From positions 372,001 to 436,000 of the forward strand of contig JAHRBS010000008.1 of NCBI GenBank assembly GCA_024305745.1: 64,000 nt of DNA. The letters are read 5' to 3'. The DNA is from Polyporus tsugae. Lineage: Eukaryota; Basidiomycota; Agaricomycetes; Polyporales; Polyporaceae. The notes under the pieces were generated by a model that ran no database searches, was not told the DNA's origin, and was given only the letters and a program-made list of their open reading frames with translations. Below are positions 23,001 to 35,218 of the stretch, one piece after another. How positions within the stretch are numbered: position 1 is the first letter of the stretch; every line of letters starts with the position of its first letter. The translations under genes and the position numbers were made by a program.

Positions 23001-24463
23001 GTCGTGGCTACGGGGGTACTTACTTAGCGCAGCTATGCCCTGGGGACAACGCTTCATGGCGTGCGCGGAGTTCTGTGGTCCTGTCGGCCTCGCCTTCTGG
23101 AACGTCCTGTATGGGCGGTCGCGACGTTCCGGGAGGCTGCTCCCGGGCCCGTGCACAAGATTGGCGGTGCGGACGCCAAACTCACTCAGGAGATGATGCT
23201 TCACGTCTCCGGACGTGCACCGTGGGGGCGGTCATCCAGATTCTTGGTCCTTCCTTTTCTTAATTACGACATTCAGACGTAGTCTCTTTCGGTACGGCTT
23301 AGGCTGATCATAATGAAGCGCAAGTATTTTGAGGCTCGAAGCTTGCAGTTTGAACCCCCGCCGAGACGAATTGACGAACTGAGTGGCCTTTGCACCCTCG
23401 AATCGTATCATACCCGAAAACGTGGATCACCGCCTGCGGCCGTTTCGCTCCCCAATCACCGAGAACCCCCGCACCGGCACGGCGCTCGATCGCATTCCGC
23501 GACGCTATTCAATGTGGGTGGAGCGACTAATAGTAGTAAGGGGCATAAGGCACGACGACTTATTGGGACGAGTGCTCAATGCTTCAAGACACAACGTCGA
23601 TGCGAACTGTGCGAGCATTAAGAAAGGCATAAGGCATGAATTGCATAGACTGCCTAGTGGAAGTAAGCGGAGAACGCTATTACACAATCAAACGCGGGCG
23701 TAATACCGAGCAAGTCAATGCTACAACGTCTACGTCGTGAGGTAAGTGGATGGGGATGCGAGTGATAATGTACAAATGCGTCATGATGGTCATCGAATCG
23801 TAGCAGTCATCACAAGATGTAGGTCGTAAGAATATGATGCGGGCAAAGGGAAGCAAGGAGGGTGTTAAGTGGAGATGGGAACGCATATGTGTATGATTTG
23901 AAACAGAGCGACAAGACGACAGCGAGACCGAGACCGAGAGCAGGAAAACAGAGAAGGCGAAAACGCATGGCCAGTATCAACCCGACACCCAAGGGGCAGT
24001 GGAGCACCTCGCAACCACGCACGAGTACCCTGGCAGACACCTGCCAAAACCCAAGGAACCCAAAATGGTCCGTATATCATCAGCATCTTCCGCACTGCCC
24101 ACATATGTGGAGTCAGGGGGAAGACCGCAGCAAGTGAGTGGTGACGGTCGCGGCGACGTCAAGTCGCAGTCGGAGCAAGCCCAACCGGAGACACAACAGC
24201 ACCATCACACCACCCTGCCTTTTCAGTCGCGGTCAAGCCGCAGGCGCAGGGACAGCGGGGAGAGCCCGCGCAAGCCTGTGCTTGCGTATCCAGCTCCATC
24301 CGAAGGGGACCCCAGTATTCAGAACCCAAATATGGCGTGTCGAAACCGAGGACCAGCCCGGACGACTGCGCGCGAAGGAGGGACTGAATAGCAGTGGGGG
24401 ATGCGGGGAAAGCAAGGAGATAGAAGCAAGCCCGCAAGGGCAAGAAGAGACGATGCATATGAT
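20005..24463. other. Poorly resolved region; possible multi-exon gene at 20.96-21.62 kb
   Basis: The strongest coding-like signals are on the plus strand. ATG 20963 opens a hydrophobic start (MVISSKLLWLGFFWFLRLAV) that resembles a signal peptide. A segment at about 21142-21252 ends at a GTGAGT donor; after a TAG acceptor comes TRFQAPFHRYISSTTRQEEV and TSDLWDRLIGAGAAAEVSP, then a GTCAGT donor-like site, a TTAG acceptor and RRQLEGEVLRPPSVLSVSS before a stop near 21612. I could not join all exons in one frame, so the model is tentative. From 21.6 to 24.46 kb I see only scraps and (GA)-rich simple sequence at about 23.93 kb. Confidence 0.3.
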
Positions 24464-25857
24464 TCACCCCCGCCCGAACACGAGCTTGCCCGCGCCACCG
24501 TGGCCGGCCGCTTTGTCGACCTCGACGCCGATCAGCCACGTCTTCTCGCCCAGCCAGTCGATCCGGCGCACGCCGCCCTCCCAGCCGCCGCCCATGCGCG
24601 TGCAGCGGCGCTCGTACGCGCGCGTCACCTTCTGCTGCGCCTTGCTCCCGTGCCCGAGGGCCTCCCACTCCTCAGGAGTGATGGGCACCATGAGCGTGTT
24701 GTGCACCGCGTAGAGCACGTCCAGGTTGCTGATCGACGCGCCTCCGTCGGCGGTCCCCGGGCGGCTGCCGTGCCCGTGGCTTGAGGGTGGCCCGACGGTG
24801 AAGCGCGGGCGACTCGAGGTACTCGAAGAGGAGTGCGAGGGCGACATGGACGAGTGCGAGGCGGTGACGATCACCGGCCACGGGAATTTGTGCGTGCGGA
24901 GGACGAGACGCGCCCCAGCGGGTGTCGGCGGGTCCGTCGCGGGCTGGGAGAGCGTGTGGGAGGGGATGGCGGAGTGCGTCGCGCGGTCGATCACGGTACG
25001 CGCCGAAGGCGTGAAGGAGACGTCGTACGTGATGGGGGCGCGGTGCAGGCGCGTGTGGGCGAGGAGCGGATGCATGTGCAAAGTAGTGCTGCGCGTCTGC
25101 TGTAGGAGCGATGTCTGCGAGGACGACCGGCCGCGGGAGCCGTCTGTGTGCGGATGTTCCCAGAAATGAAGAGGGCTCGGTCAGATTGCCTGTGAGGTGT
25201 GAAGGATCTGCGGGCAGACGACTTACAGGAGGATGAGCTGCCTGTAGTGCCCGAAGGGTGCCAGCTGTTATTGCGGAGAGGGGGTCGCGCGCCTCCATAG
25301 TGGCCTGCATCCGAGCTAGAGCTCCGGGGCAGCGACCCAGGCGTGCCCGGATAAATCGAAGAGCTCGAGTTCGATCGTGAACTCGGCGGCGTCGCATATG
25401 ATGCAGCGGGTGTGTACAGTGCTGCGCGAGCTAGAGGGGAGCCAAACGCAGGGCAGCCAGATAGCAGGCGAGTTTTACGCAATAAGCGAGTCGGTTAGCG
25501 TTGCCGGGAAACATATGAACAGTGCTACTTACGGGTCTCTGGCGTCCTGTAGCTTGCACGCCGGGCAGGGTGAGGATGCACCTCTGGACGAGTCTTGGTG
25601 GCTGGTGGAGCCCTACCATAGCCATACGCCGTCCGTGTGTCCGTCGTAGTGTACCGGAGCGGAGAGGGAGTGTTCGAGCGTGCAGAATGGCTGTAGCTTC
25701 TGCTCATGCTGCTGGCGGGGGCTGCAGGAGTTGCAGAGGCAGAAGAAGTAGAGGGAGCGGCTGCGTAGATTGGCGCGGGTGGCTGCGAGTGCGACCTACT
25801 GTGGGAGGACGACTTGGAGCTGTGTCCACCAAACAGGCTACGGAAATACGAGGGCAT
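24464..25857 (-). CDS. DUF6699-family protein (three exons)
   Basis: CDS is complement(join(24464..25143, 25227..25422, 25533..25857)), about 399 residues. Both introns (110 and 83 bp, GTAAGT donors, CAG acceptors) keep phase. The first 170 residues are a Ser/Thr/Pro-rich low-complexity region starting MPSYFRSLFGGHSSKSSSHS. The C-terminal DUF6699 core is clear: LHRAPITYDVSF, FPWPVIVTAS, ISNLDVLYAVHNTLMVPITP, EEWEALG, RAYERRCTRM, GVRRIDWLGEKTWLIGVEV. The W-E/R-x(3)-L and VRRIDWL-G-K-x-x-(F/W)-L-G elements are the most characteristic of the family. The TTCCCGTGGCCGG segment encodes the 'PWPV' strand. There is no signal peptide. Molecular function is unknown. Confidence 0.85.
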
Positions 25858-28800
25858 GTCGGGCGTTCGGGGTGGTCGGCAGGGGTAAAGTCTGGTTGCT
25901 GTGTGAAGCTAACGCGGTAGGCTATGAGACAGGTTCTCGTGGGCTGTGGTGGTAGTGCCTGAGTCGTGGAGGGAAGCGATACAATATTCACAGCGGAGAG
26001 GACTAGTGACGCGGAGGAAGTGGTGGCAGTCACGGCGTTAGTGAGGTAGGGAGAAAGGTACCAGCGTACGGTCCAACAACTAGGTGGGAGACGGCGGGGT
26101 GGTTGCGAGGGAGAGCTCGGGGTACTTATAGCATGTGCGAATGGATGTTTGTGGCAGGACCGAGGAAGAGGCATTCAAGCGACCGGGATCTGGACTTTTG
26201 TCTTCCGAGCGAGGATCAAAGGGCCCCAAAGTTATTGACGACACACGATCGTGCGCGCCTCCAGATCAGTGTTCGATGCCAGCAGCGTATCAGGCGCGAG
26301 AGGTGTATAATTGCCGCGCAGCCGCACTGCGAGATCCCGTCCGTGCATGGCGTCCCAGAACCGTGGGCCCGCACGCCGCGAGCGCGGTAAGGACATAAGC
26401 TAGGACACTACGCGTCTCGCGAGAAGCAATTCTAGAGCGGGAAGCACAGGCCCACGCAGCGTGGCGGACCAAGCGTGGACACAGAGCGACCTGGAAATCG
26501 TCTTTCGGATAGAATGCGACCAATGAGTGAGGTAAACGAGACGAGGACAACAGCCATTCGCACTCACTCGCCCGTCCGAGGCCTCCAATCACGGCTTTCT
26601 AGAACACACGTCTCCCGCCTCGTGTGTGCCGCATGTTCGCCATTTCGGGGCATGCGCACCAAGCGCTTTTGCCCTTTCCGTCCGCTGCCGACCCAAGCGG
26701 CGGCGCTCGCCGCATCATTCGAGGTTCCAATGTGGTTCCACCCAAGCACCACGATTATGCGGCGCCGGTAAGCTGTCCGGTCATGACCGACAGGATTCCG
26801 CGCATGGCGGCCTGGTGGCCCGATAAGGGGCGCAGCAAGAGCGTGAAGTTGCGATGGGTAAGGCGAGCCTGGCGAGGAAAGGACTTGGGAAAGGGGAAGA
26901 CAACGATCTGCGCTGTTCACTTCTCGGAAGTGTCGCACGCTCGGACTGGCCCTGAACCAGATGAGTCCCGGTTATAGCCCTCTTGCTTAATGATGCGAAG
27001 CGAAGGCACTGGGCGCCGCTGGTAATACAACAGCGTCGGAGGTATCCGCCCTTCGCCGAGAGGACATCGGGGTATGTTGGGGTTGCCATATAAAAATGAT
27101 CGAGAGTAGCCGTAAATGGGGTCTGGGCCACAGAGTGAGAACCCCGAATGAACGAATCGGGCATGCATGAATTCAAACGAGATGTAGATTTGGATGCCGT
27201 ACCTAAGCGAGATGACCGATTCCCACCAAGCATCCCCGTCCCGCCGGCGCACAGGGCCCACGAATGCGTTCACAAGCCATGTCCCACCATTGCCTACATA
27301 CACTGGCACTGGGCATATTGCATGGGCCGTGTCCAAGAGATAGCAAGGATATCCAAGATATCCAACTATCTAGACACCACGCATTGAACTTCACGGCATC
27401 GCGAAACAGCAAGGCACTCGTACTCACGTTTGAGAAGCGTTCCTCTCCGTCGCCGCTAGCCGCGGCTCCATGTGCTGGCGGCCGAACCCTCTCTTCCCGC
27501 CCTGCATCAACGAAGCTCGCCTTCGATTCGAGGGCAGGAATAGGCGGTACACGTAGCGGGAGGCCTAGGCCACCGGAGCCGCGTTGGAGCGGAGGGCGGC
27601 GAGGCGGGGATAGCGCGCGACACGATGCATGTCAGTGAGAAGGCGCCCCCGTCTCGGAAATGACCTCATTGTGAGCAAGGACTTTCGCTTTCGTGGAAGC
27701 CCGCCCACAATGCTCGAAGACGGGTGAGGTAAGATGGATCGCACGGCAGAACTTTGTGCGGCGTGCTTCTGAGGCAGCAGCGTATGTACGCGCACGCCAG
27801 CACCAGAATGCTCCGCCCTCGATCGTGCGTTCTCGTATTGGCGGATAGCGAAGGGACTGGCGGATGGAAGGCGAAAAGGATGCAACACGATGTGACGTTA
27901 GGGATGGGGATGGAGATTGGGATGAGGAAGTTGAATGGATAGACGCGATGGGGATGCGAGATGGGACAATGATGTGGCAGATTAGACGAGATGTGGCCAC
28001 ACCTGCTGCCAGTGCTGGGGAGGCACGCTGCAGCAACTTGACTCCGCGACTTGCACGGAACTGAATGATTACGACAACGTCCGATGTCGAAGAAGTCCGA
28101 TGGAAGGTGGGGTTCTCAGGATCACATCACAGCGAAGAACAGATCCCAGCTCCTGCGCGTAGCCGTGCGCGTCGAGCGGGCGTCCAGCAGATAACGGCGT
28201 CGCAGGGATGAGTTGGCACGGAAAAGAGTCGCACATCGAGTCTCTGCTAGATCCCATCCGGCCACGCCATCAGAGATTAGGGAGCACGTTGCGGTTTCGC
28301 CGCAAATAGCGGAGACGATCACCCAAAGGCTCCAGAGCTGGGAGCGCATTTCCATTTCCGCGGACCTCAAGCCTTAGTAACCGAGCAAATCCGTCCAGTC
28401 TTCTGAATGAGGAGGCGAGGATGCGGGGCGATACCAGGCATCCTGGCGTTGGCGTATGTGAGCCCCAGTTTAGCGCCATATCCTGAAGCGTATAACCAGC
28501 CGATTAGGGCAAGACAATCTGAAAAACGAGTTATAGACCAGGCCCATTGGTGACTGAGGAAGAACACACCCATCCGCACGCAGCGCATGAACGTGCTTTT
28601 CATACAGGTGCCGCAGCTAGACTAGAGAGTACCCACAGCTGTGAAGCCGGGGACACGGATATCCGGGCGAATGACATCGGTGCACCCGCGTTCGTTGGTC
28701 GCCGGTGGGGCAGAGGGCGCGGAGAGACGCGTTCCTATCGTCTGGATGCTGTCAATCCCCGCGCGCTGCTATCAGGGGAAGCACGAGGGTAAGCGAATGG

Positions 28801-30077
28801 CCAGCACGCCGTGGCGGTCGAGATTTCCTACTCCGTCTCTACTGGGACCGATCGCCTCGCTTGTTAGCGTGTTGTAACCTTGAACTCGATCTTCTGTCAT
28901 TCGACATGCTGGCCTGCAGCAGGGCCACCCTAAAACGCTAACTCAGGATCCATGGAGGATCTCCTATGGTGGCATGTCAGCTGTACTTCGGTGGCGCAAG
29001 ACCAGAAGGACCCGGCCACACACCTGCCGGAGTTACATGGCCTAGTTTCCAAGTGCGCACCCGACCTCCAAATTGCTGTCTGCTCAAGGCGTACCATGCT
29101 GGGCGGTCGCAATACCATCCAGGGCCGCATGCGAGATCCTCAGCCACGTTTTGTTGGGATGCTGTAGCTGGAGAGACTTCGCCTCCGTAAGTATTGTGTT
29201 CTCGAGTGGCCTGTACCTGTAAGGTCGGTCGTCGGATGTTAGTGTTTGACAGAACATTCAAACACCAAGGACCCGCCCAATTCTAACGCATACATCCAGA
29301 TAGACCCGAAATTCAGCGCGGTTTTCCTATGTGAAGCAAAGTTGTAGACGGAACCCAAGGACCGAGAACACGTACTGCATGCCATTGGTACACCCTCTCA
29401 ATCCCCTTCCTCTACCTCAGTGAGGCCGAAGCGCTAGCAGCACGACGTACAGTAGCCGTACCCAAGTCCAACATGGGATAAGAATGGAGGATATGGAGGA
29501 CATGGTGCCGAGCTATCGGATGCGTACTTGGCGTTCAGTAGCGAGTAGTCTCGGCGTCCCTGACGATAGTATCCTCTCTGACTTTATCCATCTTCATCGT
29601 ACTCGTCAGACACAGTCATCTGGGACAGTTCAAAGACGTTATCAGCCAGGTAATCGCGCAGCAACACGACTGGAGGGACGCACTGTTGTTCCCCATAACC
29701 CCAATTTTCTGGGTATATGCGTGCGCACATATCTGACAATATCGCACCATGGGGATTGCAGAAGACGATGGATTGCAGAAGCCAAGCCCTTTTACAAGCT
29801 CAGGAATAGTGCGGTAAGTGTTGTCGAAGGGTGAAGGAGGCAAGGGCGCCTGGGAGGGATTGTGCGCGCTCGTCGCCCGCAAACAGCCGGAGACCGCTGG
29901 ATGGATTGCCCAGACCGTGGTCGGCAGTCGAGACTGGCCCACGGATGTGGCTCCCCGGAGTCCCAAGCCTTTGCTGACAGGGTCGCTGCCCGACGTCTTC
30001 CCTCTGATCCTCTCATCCTGAGGTACGTCTCCGACGTTCAATAGCCTGCTGCAACATCTCTGAATCAGAGCAGAGGA
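25858..30077. other. Mostly intergenic; possible small gene at 29.48-30.02 kb
   Basis: No recognisable family over 4.2 kb. The only segment worth noting is plus strand from ATG 29484 (MEDMEDMVPSYRMRTWRSVA, then a SLGVPDDSILSDFIHLHRTR stretch) to a CAG|GTAATC donor-like site near 29648, with later exon-like pieces at about 29780-29815 and 29940-30020. It lies directly upstream of the F-box gene and may be a decayed or unannotated gene. ORFs at 26781-27336 and 27.6-28.1 kb show no family features. Confidence 0.25.
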
Positions 30078-31763
30078 ATGGGCTTGACCACTATTCGAGA
30101 CATCATCGCCGAACTCAACCGCCAGGCCGCTGAGCACCAAGTCCATCGTCTGCTGCTCATCAAGCAGATCACCACCGACCCCACCTATCAGGCGAGTCCA
30201 CAGAGTACCCGTTCTCTAAGCTCCTAAGTTCTAGTCATAACCAAACTTGTTCCCCTCGTCCAGCGAGAAGTCAAACGGCTGCAGGAGAGCTATGGCTGGG
30301 ACTCATTTCATGGCGGATCCGATGGCTGGCGCGTCTTCCTCCAGCCCTCATCGGATGTGGACGGACCCCACTTCAACCCCGCCGTGAGTGCGCTCATGAA
30401 TCAAGTCCACATGAACGAGGCCACCCTATCTTGCATCCGCGCACGGATAGAGGCCCTGACAACATTCCTCCTCCCTGTCTTGCGACTCCCACAAGAAGTG
30501 CTCGAGCTAATCTTCAAGACGGGGAGCCGCATCCCGCAAGACGACCCTATTCTAGGATCATCCATTCCTCGTCCCTTCCCGCTCGTCGTTGCCGCCGTCT
30601 CCCGGCAATGGCGCGACATTGCGCTGAACACCCCCGATCTCTGGACAAACATTGTCGTCAAACATCCTAAACCGTTTGGATGGGTTCCGTTGTGTCTCCA
30701 GCGCTCGTGCGAAGAGCCCATAGACATCACCATCAATTCCCGCTCAGCGAATCTCCTCCCAACACCCTTGGTCGACCAACTCCTTTCAAGGTTACTTCCT
30801 CACGTCGGCCGATGGCGCCGATTCGCGCTCACGACATCTGACCCTGCCACCATCTACGCTGTTGGGCACAGATTAGCTAACGCCAGCGCCCCAATGCTCC
30901 GCCACCTCCAGCTATCCCTAAGTGGCTCGTCAGGCAACCAGGAGGTCCTCCTCTCCGAAATTCTCCAAGGTGGCGCCGAGGCTCTCACATCGGTCCGCTT
31001 CGATTCCCTCTCCACCCCTTGGAACGCACCGCCTCTCCATAACCTCATCGCACTCGACCTCCGCTGGTTGTGGCACCAGACACGCCTCCAGTACGAACAG
31101 TTCCGCAACGTCCTCGCCGCCTCCCCCAACATCCGGGCCCTCATCCTTCGTGGCACCTACATCCATCTCCATGCCGGCCGCGCGTACCCACCCCTCCAAA
31201 TCCCCACTCTCCGCTACCTCGAACTCTCCGGCGACACCGTCTGCCGGATGTCATCCATTCTCGAGACCCCAAACCTGCAAGAACTCACGCTCGCGAACCT
31301 CGACGAGACCGAGTTCCGCGAGTTCGTCGCGTCGCTCCCCCTTCCCGGCGGCGAAGCCGGGCCCGGGCGGTACCCGGTGCTCCGCTCGCTCTCGCTGCTC
31401 AATGCGAGCATGTGCACACCGACACGCCGCTTCACGCGCGCACTCCCGACGATCACCCACCTGACGGTGATCAACTCTGCGACGTCCAAGTTCCTCCAGC
31501 TCTTCCGCAAGGAGCACGCAGACCCCGCCGAGGGCGAGAGCGGGAGCGTGCTCAGCTGGCCGCACCTGCGCAAGCTCACGCTCGTCGACGACGAGGTCGA
31601 CTACTTCCTGTTACACGGGGTCGTGCGCGAGCGCGCGGCGTTAGGGGCGCCGCTCGATCGGCTCGTGCTCAACGCGCCGTTCATCCATGACGACAATCTC
31701 GTCGCGACGCTGGAGGAGTGCGTGAATGTGGACATTGTCAAGGACGTCGATCTGGATCACTAG
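30078..31763 (+). CDS. F-box protein with leucine-rich-repeat-like C-terminus
   Basis: The gene is join(30078..30191, 30264..31763), 537 residues. Exon 1 (MGLTTIRDIIAELNRQAAEH...) joins exon 2 through a 72-bp intron with a non-standard GC donor (CAG|GCGAGT) and GTCCAG acceptor, in phase 0. The F-box spans about residues 110-155: LPQEVLELIF, then FPLVVAAVSRQWRDIALNTP and DLWTNIVV, the classic 'W-R-x-I-A-x-x-x-P-x-L-W' end. The remaining 370 residues are irregular Leu-rich repeats (LRHLQLSLSG, LIALDLRWLW, LRYLELSGDT, LQELTLANLD, LTHLTVINSA). By family, it would bind Skp1 through the F-box and present substrates to an SCF E3 ligase. The frame is intact with no internal stops. Confidence 0.85.
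30192..30263 (+). other. GC-AG intron of the F-box gene
   Basis: 72 bp, donor GCGAGT, acceptor GTCCAG. No GT donor nearby keeps the frame, while the GC donor gives an exact phase-0 join (TDPTYQ|REVKRLQE). Confidence 0.6.
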
Positions 31764-32063
31764 TCGTGGTTCTGAGAAGTACCTATAGGTCGGTCTTCGT
31801 AGTCCTGTTACCTCATGCTTGGCTATGTGACACACAGTGTAGCATTATGTGTTCCTTTTTGCCATGTTTTCATCTCGACTGGTGCTCCGCGTTATATTGA
31901 CTGCTGTTTCCATAGGTTCTCTCGCGGCATTATTTATGCTGTACATACATGTACATGTACTATACGTTTGGCAGGATCAACAGCTACTACTACCACATCT
32001 GTTCTGTGCGCTCCTCGAAAAAGAAAGCAACACGGGACATTGCACTGGTTTGAACGGAGTCCC

Positions 32064-32303
32064 ATGTACGCGTACCCATCCCGTCCTGGGTCATCTCCGT
32101 GAGTCCTAAGCTCTCGCTAATTGATCTCTCCTCATCTTCCATGCAGGACGTCCAGGAATTATCTTCTCCCAATCGTCCACGTCGCATTGCTCACCCTCCA
32201 GAGTCGCCACAGCATGACCTCGTACAGCGTCATCGAAGACGATCGCACTAGGCATGACCTCCTCAACCCGCCCGATGGTGCGCTACGACCATCGTCGAAC
32301 TAA
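32064..32303 (+). CDS. Possible small two-exon gene, unknown
   Basis: The model is join(32064..32098, 32147..32303), 63 residues. The GTGAGT donor and ATGCAG acceptor (48-bp intron with CTAA-containing branch region) restore the frame from PSRPGSSP into TSRNYLLPIVHVALLTLQS and a polar tail ending LRPSSN. The frame is also open upstream of the Met (CAPRKRKQHGTLHWFE), so the true start may lie further 5'. No family is recognised. It sits in the 3' flank of the F-box gene. Confidence 0.3.
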
Positions 32304-32909
32304 CATCTATAGGAAGGCCCTCCATGACTGCCTTGCAATGTCATCTCAACTTCAGCGGTACGGCATGTACCTTCAACAGCGGAGATACGGCCACGAAGAC
32401 GATCGCATCGGATCGCAAGCCCGCTTGGCGAGTGCATGACATCACGATCTACACCTCGCCATGAGCAGTAAAGCACCGCAATTGGAGGGAAGTACGAGGT
32501 AATGCCGAGATTATAAGAAGTCAATCTTTGCTCATAGCTCGCTCTCCAGCTAGTCAAAGGTAGATCGCGATCAGCCCAATCGAATGCTATCGAATCGAGG
32601 AGCTGTGGGGGATCTGCATAGAATGAATGAGGTCATGTCAATGCACCGAGCAGTCTATCAGGGTAGATCTGGGGTAAGGGAATCTTTATGCGGCACGCAG
32701 ACAGGGCGCCGTGGACGAACCTCGGTGTATCGGAGGTGCGGACTCTGGAGGAACGTCGCGCGGAGGGTTCGCGTTGAGATAGGGGAGAAAAAGAAGAGGC
32801 CCGCTTCCAAACTTCTCTCCTGAACCCGAACACCTAGATCCATGAGTACGGGATGAGGGGGGGTGCAACGAGGGTACGTGCGCATGCCACACGCCCCGCT
32901 GTTAAGCTC
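32304..32909. other. Intergenic region
   Basis: No supported gene, RNA or repeat is seen. Confidence 0.4.
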
Positions 32910-33896
32910 TTAGGATTCGGACAGGGCCATAGGAGCAGACACTCCGATACGTGGATTCCTTAAAATTGTTTCTATACCTGAAGTACGGGATGAACGCCAC
33001 AGGATCAGTGCCCTATGAAGTTCGAGGGGGTGCGGATATGGACAATGATCCCGTCGTAATCTCCGGAGGCCAAATTCGCCCTTCGGAGATAACGCCACAT
33101 GCAATACGCCCGTCCTATGTTCAGGAATGTCCACTGCGCACGGGGTGTCCGAGCCACCCGTCCTCCGCAGTCGGACCTTGTACCACGACACAGTAGCGAT
33201 GTACTCTCCGTCAGGAGAAAAGCATGCCTTCGAAATTTCCTCTCCATCCCTCTTCAGAGAGGCCGTTTCTTCCCAAGCCTCCGTGTCCCAGTTCTTCACG
33301 GAACCATCGCGCGAAGCGGACAGCACCTGGGTCGCAGCGCGTGTTCTGCCAGGACAGCGAGCGCAGAGCCACTCGCGACGTCCCAGATTCCGGCACCTGT
33401 TGTTCGAGCACCAGTGGGCGGTAGCAATGTGTCTGCTTTGGGGGTCGAATGAAAGTGCATCGATGGTAAAAACGCAAATCTAACGTGATAGCATCCCAGA
33501 TACGCACTGTCCCGTCTTCGGGATGCTGACGCGATCAACGAGCCGTCGGGGGACCAGGCGCAGGTGGTGACAGCTTCCGAGTGCCCTTCGGGTGCGGCTC
33601 TGCGAACGCCTTCGGTGATGTCCCATACTGCGGATGCGTCGCTCCTCCCGCCGCCAACATATAAGAGTCCTCGGCTATCCGGAGACAATGCGAGAGCATG
33701 GATACAGTGGCCCCGGTGTGCCAACCATTCCTATATGATCATGTCGCGCTCGGCATCTCAGACGATGACAGTTCCGTCTTCGGACGCGCTCACGACCCAC
33801 TTGCTGTCATGAGAGGCGACCAAGCACGTCACAGGGCCTTCGTTGCCCAGTAGGTCTGGGATTTCTGGTTCTGCTGGACCACGCTCGGAGTCAGTT
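32910..33896 (-). pseudogene. WD40-repeat protein gene, decayed
   Basis: Reading on the minus strand from about 33896, several WD40 blades are recognisable: PVTCLVASHDSKWVVSASED, then GTVIV and DAERD with a TGA (33758-33760) exactly where the blade's Trp should be, then a TAG (33731-33733). Next come HRGHCIHALALSPDSRG...SAVWDITEG, GHSEAVTTCAWSPDGSLIAS, VRIWDAIT and, near the 3' end, VLSASRDGSVKNWDTEAWEE and KACFSPDGEYIATVS. The frame changes several times, some perhaps at introns. WD40 proteins form beta-propeller scaffolds. With two stops inside the first blade, this copy is very unlikely to make the full propeller. It directly follows a decayed F-box gene on the same strand. Confidence 0.75.
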
Positions 33897-33914
33897 GGTT
33901 GTAGCAAGGATGGA

Positions 33915-35218
33915 TCAAATTGAATTAGGCTTACTGTGCGCGAATATGAGGAGCCCCTGCTCGTTCAGCCTCGGAAATGCAGGTTCGATGGTCGAAGACC
34001 AGAACTCGGCTCTTCTTGCCCTGTCCCACGGAATCATGGCACAAAATACGACAGAGAGGGACGGTGAGCAGCACGTCTTCCAACGCTTTGCATGCCTCCC
34101 GCACCCCAGCACTGCGGGACAGACAGCATCCGAGACTGCCAGGCGGAGGAATCAGCTCGGACTCGACCCCCACATCTTCTAAGCGGACTCTCTCGACGCG
34201 CTCGAAGATTCTTCTGGTACGGCAGACATCTTGCGATAAGTTCTGGTCAAAGCGTCGTCGTCGTCCGCCGGGCCCGGTGGGGACCCCCACACACGAGATC
34301 ACAATCGTCAATGATGACAACTGCCAAAGTCGACTCATCGAGTGTTCCAACCGCTCTATTAAAGTCGTCAGAACGCTAGTATCAGATTGGAGAGTGACTC
34401 ATCGGACGCCTCGCCGGAATAGTCGGGGCAAACAAGCTTGCAGTGCGTCGATGATTACGACAAGGTTATTCAGCGTGGCCGCGCTAGAGACTAGCAGGTA
34501 CCTGACTGCACGGATATCTACGCATGTGCTGACCTTCGAAAACCGAGATATTCAGCTTCCCCATGTCACACATACCGACGCATGATCAGAAACACTCACA
34601 TCTAAGCTTTTCATACCAAGCGATTGGGCAACCACGTTCGTCTCGAAGTGGTACAGGGAGGGTATGCGTCCTGTTCCCGACCGAAGCGAAGTGAGGGCAC
34701 AAGTGAGGCTGAGGATGCTGGTGAACGCCGACGCGGGTCCAATGAAGTCCAATGTGTCATCGAAGGGGATGTCCGCCAACTCCGGGTCCCGGATGCAGCC
34801 GCCATGTCGCTGGTAGCACGAGAGCGCAGAGCTGTGGAGCGAGAGCCAGGTGTGCCCGGCCCTCTCGGAACCCTTCAGTCCCATAGTACTCCATGCACGC
34901 AAATTGGGGAGGCGGGAGAGGAGATGCACGGGAACGACGCCGAGTAGGCGGATGTTCGGCGTGGAGTCGTCTTTGGGAACAAGGATGGAAGGGGTCACCT
35001 TCTGAACGAGATGGGGGATCCATGGACAGGAGTCGAGGAACTTCGCGGGAGGATTCCATCTGGCCAACAGTCTGGATCAGTATGCTGCCGAACAGATGGT
35101 AGCGGGCGCGAGGTAGGAATGGTTTCCACGTCCGCGAGAGATGACGTAGCGACACCGTATCGTCGCTGGCTTGGTCAATGACAGCTCCTCTGTCGGGAGC
35201 GTGGGGTGAGGCGCCATA
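33915..35218 (-). pseudogene. F-box protein gene, frameshifted
   Basis: ATG 35218 begins MAPHPTLPTEE, the usual F-box start. The continuation VIDQASDDTVSLRHLSRTWK and PFLPRARYHLFGSILIQTV is in another frame, and FLDSCPWIPHLVQKVTPSIL is in a third. The sequence around 35.05 kb is explained by single-base insertions. The body then follows polypore F-box proteins: LRLLGVV-like strands, LLSRLPNLRAWSTMG, SAFTSILSLTCALTSLR, then LVVIIDALQACLPRLF with a TGA, LEHSMSRLWQLSSLTIVIS, ERVRLEDVGVE and the C-terminal AFPRLNEQGLLIFAHSK. At least two indels and one stop make it a pseudogene unless the assembly is wrong. The function of an intact copy would be SCF substrate recognition. Confidence 0.65.

Noticed and set aside
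24672..25397. 241-codon minus-strand frame
   Set aside because: Overlaps the DUF6699 gene on the same strand in another frame; the spliced gene has the domain.
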